A DNA stretch of 60,880 nucleotides from the NCBI RefSeq assembly GCF_000143415.4, contig NW_003314447.1:1532-62411 (forward strand), given 5' to 3'. The DNA comes from Selaginella moellendorffii. Taxonomy: Eukaryota > Streptophyta > Lycopodiopsida > Selaginellales > Selaginellaceae. The notes below the pieces were generated by a model that had not been told where the DNA came from, did no database searches, and saw only the letters and a list, made by a program, of their open reading frames with translations. Made by a program: the position numbers and the translations under genes. Shown piece by piece: positions 21,360-30,960 of the stretch (the first letter of the stretch is position 1; every line of letters starts with the position of its first letter).

Positions 21360-21840
21360 CAGAATACTCCTTCATGAGTTGGTCAATTGCTGCAACATAA
21401 AGATTGTTGAAGGGATCGGAAAAGGGAAGTGCAGAACAAGATAGAAACATGGGAGGAAATAGTGGGGGGACAAAAGTAATGGAAGCAGAGGTAGAAGTAG
21501 AGGGACGAAGAAGTATAGAAATGAGAGGAATGGATGAAACATAAAGAAGTATGAGATAAGAGGGAGAAACCTCAAAGTCACACTTGGTATAATTGTGCTG
21601 CAACCAATCCATACCAAGGATGAGGTCGAAAGCTTGACTCAGCACCACCCGCAAGGATTGTAACTCAAGCTCGAGATCACCCACACGCACAATCAGGTCC
21701 GCCTCATCCCGTGCACATGCATGTGTACGGCTGTTGCCATAAAGAATGAAAACTAGTTGTGCCGCACGATGCAAGTGTAAACGGCAACGTGTGGCAATAG
21801 GTTGAGCAATAGAAGATAAACTCGAATCTGTATAACCAAT
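21360..21840 (-). pseudogene. gypsy aspartic protease region
   Basis: Starts with TDSSLSSIAQ, where active retropepsins have DSG or DTG, and ends VLSQAFDLILGMDWLQHN, the typical ILGMDWL segment closing the protease. The glycine of the catalytic triad is replaced by serine. Then a proline/serine-rich spacer leads to RT. Confidence 0.7.
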
Positions 21841-22117
21841 ATAGAGAAAATAATATGAGACCTTTTGTTATAAAAACGAGTTTGGAAAGTAAACACTGGA
21901 TGAACCAATGCCGAGTGAACCCCTTGATGATACTCCTGAAAGAAAGATGGAGGGGTCACTAAATTATTTGCGCAAGGTCCCTCAATTACTCGCACGACTC
22001 CTCGTTTCCCGGATGCATTGCAATGTCTAGACTTTCCACTACAGCAGCACCAATAGGACGTTGTTGATGCCAAAGTCTCCACTTAGGAAATGGAGGTTGC
22101 CAATCCGGAAAATGTTG

Positions 22118-22161
22118 ACAAAGTCAATAAATGTGCCCAACTTCATCACATGCCCAACAGC
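22118..22161 (-). pseudogene. gypsy gag zinc knuckle (CCHC)
   Basis: Minus-strand reading CWACDEVGHIY, stop, LC gives C-x2-C-x4-H-x4-C with a TGA just before the last Leu-Cys. An Arg/Gly stretch (GRGCGHGRD) precedes it. This is the nucleocapsid motif of the element. Confidence 0.8.
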
Positions 22162-22248
22162 GAATGTCACGGCCATGACCACATCCTCGCCCTTGTCCTT
22201 GGACTTGAGTAGTAGCAGCATCAACCTCCATTGGAACAGAACCATCGC

Positions 22249-22920
22249 CTACAGGAAGAGGAGCAAAAGGATGGCAGTAAGAAGTGGAAAAGGCGATATC
22301 TTATAATGTTGTGCCAAGTGAAGAGCATCGTCAAGAGTGGCTGGAGCAAGTGCATGCACAAATCCGACAAGATCTTGATGAAGTGCTAGCCACAACATTC
22401 CTAACTTGATCCGCTCTGACATATTTGGCTCTGCATGAAGCAAAAGACTTCGGAAATGAACGCCAAATTGCATCACCGACTCAAATGGCCCTTGGCGAAG
22501 ACAATGCAATTATTGGAAGGCATCATCACAATTGTTGGCATGTCCAAATGCACGTTTGAAAATGTCCAAGAGAACACTCCAATCCCCACAAGTGACTACG
22601 CTCAAACCATTGTATCACTGCAACACCATCCCTTGGAAATACATGGGAAACTCACGCAAATGTCAAACATCATCCCAAGAATGATATGTGGCAATCACCA
22701 TGAAGTGATCAAACTAATGGTACACATCATCCCCAGGATTCCCACGAAAAAACTCTAGCCGAACGCAAGGATTAGCATCAAGAGTAAGAGAAGTTGTACC
22801 ACATGCCGTGAATGCTGCCATCAACTGAGTTTGGTTGTTTAATTGCAAATGCATAGCATTAAGCAATTATACCAACTGCTACTCCAAAGTCAAAAAAGGA
22901 GATTTCTAATCTGCCATGAA
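22249..22920 (-). pseudogene. gypsy gag capsid region
   Basis: Best frame 22249-22509: LRQGPFESVMQFGVHFRSLL, then MSERIKLGMLWLALHQDLVGFV and ATLDDALHLAQ, matching the retrotransposon gag pattern. Upstream codons to about 22920 are in shifted frames. The plus-strand frame at 22435-22758 is a shadow. Confidence 0.7.
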
Positions 22921-23986
22921 GATGAACGAAAAGGAAAGAGTGAAAGAAGAGGAATGACAAAAGATAAAAGGAAATGGAGATCTAGACAATGCAAAAAGCT
23001 AGATCTAAACAAAAATCCTAAAGGAAAAGAACAAAAGAAAGGAAATGGAAAAAGTTAGATTTAGACGATGCAAAAGTTAGATTTAAACCAAAATCCCAAA
23101 TCCAAACACTCCTCAAGGGCAATCAAAGGTGCCCCTCACCTCCACCAATGTGAGTGCATGGAAGTATATCAATTAGCCCAAAAACCCTAGTTTATATACA
23201 AAAGCAAATGGTGCAGATTGAAATCAATCTGATGGTTACCAAAATCCCACTATGCTAATATTAGTATACGCCATTGTAGCCGTATACTTGGCCCTAAAAA
23301 AATAATATTTAATATTAAATTTTAACTTAATAACAATATATTACAAGAATTAGATTTATTTATCCAATATTTAATGTATATATATAGAATGAGGAGTTAT
23401 TAATGTTATAGCATAATATATGTTTTCAGTGTTTATGAAGTTTCATTAAAGAGTAAAGATTGATATATTCTTACTGCTTTTTCTAAATGCAACACTATTG
23501 AAACTTGATTGGAGCACTTAAATAAAATTTTATAAACTATAAATTTATTATATAAAAAAATAAATTTATGATATAATTGTTATGTTTACAATTATCTAAA
23601 GCAAAAATAAATTATTAAATTCAAAAAGATATATAAGTTTCTTTTGAAGTCAATATAATAGTTAATCCTTGTTCTAACTTTTTAAATTAATTGTAATCTA
23701 AAATAAAAAAAGAGTAAATTTATAGAGTTTTAGTTTAACAACTATAGTAAAGTGATTTTTCTTAGAAGACAATTGTAATTGACATTGTTGTAGGTAACAA
23801 AATCAAACTACTTGCCAAATAGGAGAAATCTTTGCATAGGATAAATAAACCTCCTTAAATGGAATGATCTAGAAAGCAACAGTCGAATTATGCCATAAAA
23901 TCTCAAATTCACAAATACTAGAACTAACAAGATATGTACACTATCTATAAGTATATATATTTCCTGGATCACCCTTCAATAGGACA

Positions 23987-24286
23987 ATGTATTCAACAAT
24001 TTTGAGTGCTAAAAAATTGAGTAAATTTTATTCAAACAGTAAGCTTGCCTACACTAATACCCATTGTGGAGTCACCAATGCAAAATTCTATGAGGCTAAA
24101 AGTGTTAGTTCTATTTTCATTGAGCTTAACAAATGGCACTATACACATGTCCCAGAAGTGCAAGAAAATTTGTTATCTATGAAAAGCCTTACTGATACTA
24201 GTGTTCAATTTTCTGGAGATCAACACAGTATTACTTTTTATTTTGATGTGGTCAAGGTGATGCACAGTACCTATTTACAAGTTTGA
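23987..24286 (+). mobile_element. Copia-type gag-pol fragment, left palindrome arm
   Basis: A 99-codon frame with the HVPEVQENLLSMKSLTD segment of copia polyproteins, extended upstream compared with copy 1. Flanked on the left by 0.6 kb of very AT-rich sequence. It carries no LTR or other copia domain, so it is a relic carried along by the duplication. Confidence 0.55.
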
Positions 24287-24860
24287 TGCTATTTTAGTGC
24301 CTCTCCTTGTCAAAGAATCTAAGATGCACTGATTCTAGCATAAAAAGTATGAAAGTAGAAATGTCGCATACACTTTGGGATTGCTTGCTGATCCTGTATC
24401 CCACCTCCTATTGGTTATGGACAAGATCAGGCTTTTTTCACATTAAAGCCTTCCGTTCTTAATAATGTTATGAAAGATCAGTAGTCCAGTGGTGCCTTGG
24501 TTCGAGCTATGCAAAAGAATATTTGTGATAGTTACTCATTTTATGCCCTAGAAAGTTCGTGGCATTTGGTGCGGTGACAACTGGGACGCTTCCAGATAGA
24601 ACAGAAAGTGGTAGTTCTGCACCATCAAGCTCCTGCTGCTCTCACTAGCAATAATCAAGAGGCACGAGAGATTTAGTTCTCCTGTGGCAGATCAATGCGG
24701 GGGTGATCCTAGGGAACTGTAATCACCCCTTTGGCGCTTGTCAAAAGCCTCGACCACGCTCTTGCTGGGAAAGTGTTAAAGCTGACAGTGAGGGTGGCGT
24801 CCTCCTTCGCATAAACCTTTCATGTAGACACCATGGAAGTCTGGCTAGTAAATATCCTTG

Positions 24861-25408
24861 ATGCGTCTCAAGAATCGGGGTGATTTTTGGGTGCTAAAAT
24901 CGGGAGGAGTATCAAGCTCGGGAGAAAAAGCGGGCTTGTTTGATTCCCCCAAACCCACCAGGCACATGGAGAACTTCGTCCACTTGAGCTGCCTGAGGAT
25001 GGAATTGCCTGTTCGTGACAGGAATGGATGGTGAATGTGTGGCGTCGATGCTCCAAGCACAGCCCTGAACCTGGAAAGATCACACCGAAAGCTTACAAAG
25101 TCTACTTCTCTGGAAGTTCATACCTCTCAACCTTGGTCCCTGAAAACGTATCCCGCCGCCAGGGCGCCAAACACAAGGTCAGCGTCGAGAAAGCTACACT
25201 GCGAGGAGGAGGAGGAGCGACAGGAGGAGCGCCTGCGATCGATCATGTCTTGTCAATGGAATCAGACGAGACAAGAGAACCAGCTGCCAGGGCTGGAGCC
25301 GCCGCTGCGCCGATAGGCCAGGAAATGGATTATCACAGCAGTCTCCAGCTTGCCCACGTCAATCTGCGCAAGGCTGAGGTGCTCCCGATGCCAGAGCATC
25401 CGCATTGA
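24861..25408 (+). pseudogene. GC-rich unrecognised ORF pair, left palindrome arm
   Basis: Same pair of overlapping frames as at 65-612: 24861-25034 (MRLKNRGDFW start) then 25028-25408 (MVNVWRRCSK start), here on the plus strand. The frame is alanine- and glycine-rich near its middle (a GGGG and a PAARAGAAAAP stretch) and ends MPEHPH. It sits about 20 bp before tRNA-like sequences and about 0.3 kb from the PIG-T block P3, so it belongs to the same GC-rich module. Function unknown. An antisense open frame at 25035-25316 is of similar length, so coding strand is not certain. Confidence 0.4.
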
Positions 25409-25426
25409 TGATCGACGATGATTCAG

Positions 25427-25660
25427 TATTTGGTATTTACAAATATCGGGAAGAGAATCGAACCCGAAACGTTTGTTCTGGGAGACCGATGTCCTAAATG
25501 ACTGGTCTAAGCTGTTTTTGTGAGCCGGCGAACCAGAATAATGGCTCCTTATTTAGCAAAATTTTTGCATAAAAGTCCTTGTTGAGTGGACCCTTCGGCA
25601 TCGAACCCGGGTCTTCTACAACGGTTTACCTCTACACTTACCTGATAGCCATCATCTCGG
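25427..25660 (-). repeat. tRNA-like pair (SINE-like), left arm
   Basis: On the minus strand two stretches end in perfect B-box sequences (gggttcgatgcc and gggttcgattctc), each preceded by an A-box-like segment (tggctatcagg; tttaggacatcggtctccca) at roughly tRNA spacing. The T and acceptor stems do not pair well, so these are not functional tRNAs. Best read as degenerate tRNAs or a tRNA-derived SINE beside PIG-T block P3. Confidence 0.35.
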
Positions 25661-25685
25661 CAACCGGGTTCCCGGAATAAAAAAA

Positions 25686-27000
25686 TCATACCATGTACTT
25701 GAACCATATGACAGGGGTCTTTGCGAAATCCATGGCGTTTTTGTTAGATCGCCCACCAGACGAGATTATCCCCCGCATTCGTGCTGCTCGGCGTTTCGTC
25801 CTTGGCAAAGCCCCCTCTTGGGTTGTGAATCGAAATGGATCGTCAAGAGTTATGGCCTGGGTTGCAATAGAAACTCGCAGAGCAATCTCCACAGCCGCAG
25901 GAGCTTTGCGATCTTCTGCTGGTGTGAATCTCATCAGTCCCAAAACTCCACGTTTCGGCAATCCAACGAAACCTGTAGCGTGTGGCCATTCAAACGAACA
26001 TACCTCGGTATCATCCTCGCCTGCCTCGATGCCTGGAGAGTAACAGTCCCGGGAAGAACCATCATTTGCCCGAAACGAAATGACGATGGATCCCCTTGCA
26101 TTCCCGCTGCCAGCCAAGTACCAGCTTGTGTAGAACTGAGCCCGAGCCGGAGACCAATCCACCGGGGCTGAGCTCGCTGTGTGTGCCAGAAAAAGAGAGC
26201 CTGAAGAGGACGCGAGCACCCGACTTGGAGCAGGGCTGAGACTGAAAACACGACTGTCCGCGAAGTTGATGCCTGTTTCTTCGCTGAGATCTCCAGCCAA
26301 GTGCTTCGCCAAGCTCTCCTCCAGCTCCAGATAGACACTACTTGTAGTTGCAAGCGGGCACTTGCCTACCAGCTTTGAGCCAAACATGCTGGAGAGTCTC
26401 CAGTCTTGCAGCTTTCGGAAAACAACCTGCTCCAATGTCGTGCCTTCTTCGTCCCGATCGAAGTCACCGGAAGTGATAAGCAGCCTCTGGGAATGGTACA
26501 TACCACTGTAAATCGTCTGCCTGTCCAGGAGCGTCGTGAGCCCAGCCTTGTCTCTACATGGGAGAAGCGTGAGCCATGGCGTGAGCCGTGGCGTTCTACA
26601 GAGTGCTTCTCTCGGGAGTGCTCGCTCTTGCTCCATTTCTTTCCTTTCACCACCCTCTTCATGCCAGGAGCGTCGAAAGCTCCTCCTCCTCCTGTCCGGT
26701 TTGCCTCGGGCCTCGACGAGAACCACGGCCCCAAGAACGTAGTTGGCAATTCGAGGAAGTTGATCGATGCGCAAAAGAGGCCCGAGAGAGCGTGCGTGAG
26801 GTTTCCCCACGTCGAATCCACCTCTGCCTCTGGAAATGCCGTGAGCTCCACTCCCACTGGCTTGGCGGCGAGCTGCGCGATCGGATCGCCCACGCCCCAG
26901 CGCTCGTTGTTCCATCGCCCTTGCCATTTCTTTGATTCGAAACTTCCGGACCTGTTCCAAGCGATTCTTTCATCATCGTTTCGGGATTTGAGGATGGAAG
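25686..27000 (-). pseudogene. PIG-T block P3, left arm (long, intron-poor)
   Basis: Covers PIG-T from LEQVRKFRIKEM through QGRWNNERWGVGDP, WGNLTHALSGLFCASINFLE, LPREALC, LTPWLTLLPCRDKAGL, YHSQRLL, SSMFGSKLVGKCPLA, GSGNARGSIVISFRAND to VSIATQAITL, then diverges into non-PIG-T sequence to 25686. The first and last parts share the 424-codon frame; the middle (QGRWNN to RPEANRTG, about 26925-26690) lies in another frame, so two compensating shifts exist. Segments LTVVLQKPEVSEDL and IMILQIIPWY are deleted relative to P2. No intron is seen. The membrane anchor and signal region are missing, so it cannot be a working subunit. Confidence 0.85.
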
Positions 27001-27109
27001 ATCGACAAAAGAAAGGGCAAAAGGAGGATAGGGTTCGATTTTACCTCTCAAAAGCCTCGACCACTGAGAAACGTACTTGGAGTAAGAGTTCGCACCCTTG
27101 GAGGCATGG

Positions 27110-27480
27110 AGGGCAATGAGATCACTCTTCTGAAGGCCATGGGTGTTTGCACTGTGCTGGGAGATTCTCTCCAAGGACAAGTAAATGTGTGCTTGAATTC
27201 TTTCTAGTAGTTGCGTTTATATGTATGGAAAGTGTGGGCTCATTGAGATGCATTTGATTGAGCAGGATGAAACACGATGATTGAGTGTGGTAAGCAAGCA
27301 ATCCACCTCTATGCATACTTATGTACAAAATGAGTTGATGTTTTGCCAATGCTTGCTCAATGTTGCATGACCATTTGTTTGGTTGCCATTTTGTCTCTAC
27401 CCAGATTGTTCTTATTAGCATGTATATTGAGTGCAATAGTCTTGAAGTGAAATTATCTTTTAGTGGAGTTTGAGCCTTGG
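27110..27480 (+). pseudogene. Pentatricopeptide-repeat remnant, left arm
   Basis: In shifted frames: ITLLKAMGVCTVLGDSLQGQ (27118-27177), VYMYGKCGLIE (27209-27241) and LISMYIECNSLE (27410-27445). These match the plant PPR pattern (LKACG..., xMYGKCGsxxxA). Stops and frameshifts separate the pieces. It lies head to head with PIG-T P3 and was copied with it. Confidence 0.6.
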
Positions 27481-27635
27481 GCGATTGTCATTTAGTGCAT
27501 ATACTTGCAATATACATTTGTGATAGAGCAAAATGCAGTAGGAAGGCCTGAGATAAAAAAAGATCACCTTCTCATGGTTTTCGATGCTTGTTTTTCTCTT
27601 GAAGTTCTTTGAACTGATAATCACATTTATAAGTT

Positions 27636-30600
27636 GTAGTTGGTTATGGGTTGGATTTTTCTCTTTGAGTGGACAATTTATAGATTAGTATGTATGGAAA
27701 ATGCAGGGATGCATATGATGTGTTTGACAGCATGTGCTATAAAATAAACGTGATCAACTTGAATTGCCATGGTTACTGGACATGCTCAATGTGAACATTA
27801 TTTACAGCAAGGTGAAGAGAAAAAAAGGAATGAATTGCATAATCTATGCAAATTTTTTATAATGAATTAATTCAAGTCTTTTAACCACAAATGAGCAGAA
27901 CCTCTTGGTAAAATTGACAGTAGCCTGAAAAGATATTACTAAATAATAAAAAAATTCTATTATAACTAGGAATGCCCTTAGTGAAGCTGGGAATTTTGCT
28001 TAACATTCTCATATATTTAAAACCCAAAAAGCCCATTAGCAAGTAAATCTTGAATTTTCTCACAATGCCCTAACACTAAATGCAATGTGATTTTAACCTT
28101 CTTTTGCTTGCATTTTCTTGTACATACACATACATATATATATACACACTTATTTTTTCTAATTTTGCAGAGTGATTCTATTTCATTTTCTATATAGGGT
28201 AATTTATCTTTTAACTATTGGGCAGGAATATTGCACATTAATGTGGCTTTGACATTTTCATATATTAGGATGTACTATAAAGATTCATTTCATCCTCTAG
28301 AGACTAGGTAGTTGTAAGTAATCAAAGAAAACAAGATTACACCATATGTTGATAATTACATAATAGAAAATTATACTATATATTGATATTGATATTTAGT
28401 AAGTCTAATTTACCTCCAGTTGAGCTTAACATAAGTGGTAGGGTGTCAAGAGAGTGGGGCTTTTGAGAAAGTTGTGGCTCTCATTTTCCATTCATGAGAG
28501 CATAAACTTCTAGGAAAGCATACTAAATTATAAGTAATTAAAGAGAACAAGTTGAGAAATAATCTATAAGGTTTTAATATAAAGGGAAAAACACACTTTT
28601 TTTTCCAATACTTGGGGGTTAAAACATCTTAGGTTTGAATATTGGGATATTTAGAGGTTAAATCTCCTTAGGTTTAAGTAGTATTGGGCTAAATGACCTT
28701 TCAAGAAGTTTAAATTCATGAATTTATAATAGTTTTTTAAACATTAAAATTTAAGAGCTTACAATACTCTCCCAAACATTGAAGTTATTATAGATGCTAT
28801 GGAATGGTATATTTCTCTCTCATCTATATAGCATGATTTTAGATTTAATTCTCTTAAATATATTAAGTATGACAATTTTAGATCTAATTCTCTTAAATAC
28901 ATTAACCATGACATAATTGAGAAATGAGACTAAGGTTATTTCCTCTTGCAGCATTAGCACAAAATTATTTTTCTCTTATAAAGCTTTGTGATTTTTATTT
29001 ATTTATCAATGCTCTAGATTTTAGATGTGATTCTAAGGATAAGGAGAAAGCCATTATATACACCTTTGAGGGAGGATAAAAAGTTGGCAAGTCTTTATAT
29101 CAAATATTTATAAATCCATTTAGTTAATTTTCATGAAATATGATTGTTTAACAACCTTTTATTTATAATTTTTAATGAATGAGGGACATTGTAATTTGGA
29201 TTTCTATAATAAATCCACTAAAAACTATTGGTGAAATATAGCTTTATGTAAGCTCCTAAGTTTGGATTTTCTAGGAGGTTACCTAGTTTAATACTATTTA
29301 AACCTATGGATATTTAACCCAAGAAGTTCTATAACATTAAGGGTGCATTTTTATTTATAAACCCTTTTCTTTTATATTTGAACCCCATATGAAGTTATTT
29401 TTTTTTGGTTAGTTATAATCCATTATAATTCCCTACAAATCACACTTTTGTGAATGGAAGTTGAAAGCCATAGCTCTCCTAAGAGCCTTACTTTCTGGAC
29501 ACTTTACCTCTCGAGTCAAGCTTAACCAAAGGTAAATTAGACATTTTAGATGTCAATCTCAACATATGGCATAATTCTCCTACCTAACTATAGAGTTACA
29601 TTTAAATTTTAGTGCATCTCTTTGTCAAAGAATCTAAGATGCACTGGTTATAACATAAAAAATATACTAGAGGCAACTAGAGGTAAACTAGACATTTTAG
29701 ATGTCAATCTCAATATATAGTCTAATTTTTCTAGCTAACTAATAAAGTCAGACTTTTAAGACTTTTTTGATATCAAATGTGAACTCCTAAGTTTGAACTT
29801 CTTAGCCCAATAATATTCAAACCATAAATGCTTAACCCTAAATATCCCAAGACTTTAACTATTTAGCAAAGGGGATGCATTATTGTTTAAGAGTTAATCT
29901 ATAGGGTTTAAATATAGAGAAAAAGAGCTTACACACTATTCTCTTTGGTTGCTTATACTTTATTCCCAATATCAAATCATACATTTTCATGGGCAATCTA
30001 TCTACTAGTTTTTTTTTGTTCTCAATTAGTTCTCAAACTATAAAAGCACTAATATAATTAGTATTTGAAGGAACCAAAACTGATGAAATGATGTTCCAAA
30101 ATAATAAAGCAACAATGAATAGTGATAAAACCACCTGTTTCTTTTAAAGAAGTAGCTCGCACTACCCTAGCTTTTCAATTTTTATTTCTACAAATCTATG
30201 AAGCTTTAAATAATTATATACTCTCATAATATACATATATTGTAAGAAGCCAACTCCCCAAGGTGTTGTAAGCTAAAAGATCCTCGAAATCAAAACTATT
30301 CATCTGATAAAACCAAGACCAAGTTTGAAATTGAGTTTGAGATCTAAGATTGGGTTTGAAACTGAGTTCAAAATCAAGTATGAGATTCAAGTCCAAAATC
30401 AAGTCCGAGACCAAGTCCAAGGTCAAATCTGAAGTTGAGTATAAGATAATCATGTGGCTTATTAGTCTTTACTCCTTCCTAGACGCTTGGGCATTCTCTT
30501 TGGGATAGAGGTGGGGGAATAAGGATACCCATATTGGGCCATTAAGCTATAATGTTTCCCCTTGAAGTTTGAAAAACAAAAAATGCACCCAAGGCTTGGG

Positions 30601-30960
30601 ATTTAAGGGGTTCTATAATCAAAAGTTGTGGTACCAAATGATGCTAGGAACCTAGAAGCTTGGTGTGTTTAGCTGCTTATGCATGCGAGGACTATAGCTG
30701 AATTTTCAATTTATAATAACCTAGGGAGGGGGATTATGAGAGAGTTTTGGAATCCATGGATGGATGGCTAACACCCTATTGTTCATTAAATGAATTGTTG
30801 AATCAAAATCGGACCAAATAAGAATTATTATAATAAATGAGAACCTTGGCAAAGGAACTTAACTGAGGCCAAGACAAAGGTGGTCGGATAGATGAAGTAA
30901 ATTAATAAATTGGAAAAGGAAAATTTATAGCTTATAATTTTGTATTGAAGCATTTTTCTC
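27636..30960. other. AT-rich palindrome spacer, left part
   Basis: No gene. Contains LTR-like debris with the recurring phrases ctcctaagtttg, ccaa.aatattcaaacc, cttaaccc.aaatatcccaaga at 29250-29400 and 29760-29940 (and inverted near 28600), and a degenerate 12-bp repeat (aagtccgagacc-like) at 30310-30440 recalling the LTR A/B satellite. A 55-bp piece at 29600 (tgtcaaagaatctaagatgcact) also occurs beside the copia fragments. Confidence 0.5.

Larger units (their letters stand above)
18905..23295 (-). mobile_element. Ty3/gypsy retrotransposon, nearly full length, inactive
   Basis: On the minus strand the order is gag, CCHC knuckle, protease, reverse transcriptase, RNase H, integrase, the Ty3/gypsy order. 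A 58-bp direct repeat lies at each end (18905-18962 and 23238-23295: accaaaatcccacta to ttggccct). Before the left repeat is a purine tract (agaggaggggatgatg on the element strand), a likely polypurine tract. Next to the right repeat, ttttggtaaccatcaga loosely resembles an initiator-Met tRNA primer site. The left edge abuts PIG-T P2; the right edge abuts the palindrome arm, so no target duplication can be read. Many stops and frameshifts. Confidence 0.85.
23385..27635 (+). repeat. Palindrome left arm
   Basis: This stretch is the reverse complement of about 36556-40880. It holds, left to right, the AT-rich tail, copia fragment, GC-rich unknown ORF, tRNA-like pair, PIG-T block P3 and PPR remnant. 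The 424-codon P3 frames of the two arms differ at only four residues by my reading, so the arms are close to identical and young, or kept alike by gene conversion. A 12-nt block near 27050 (caaaagcctcga) is present in this arm only. Confidence 0.9.

Noticed and set aside
25427-25660. Functional tRNA genes
   Set aside because: B boxes are perfect, but acceptor and T stems do not pair, and no proper cloverleaf forms by eye.
26406-27119. 237-codon plus-strand frame (and its 233-codon mirror at 37071-37772)
   Set aside because: Antisense to PIG-T block P3, where homology to a known family is clear on the other strand.
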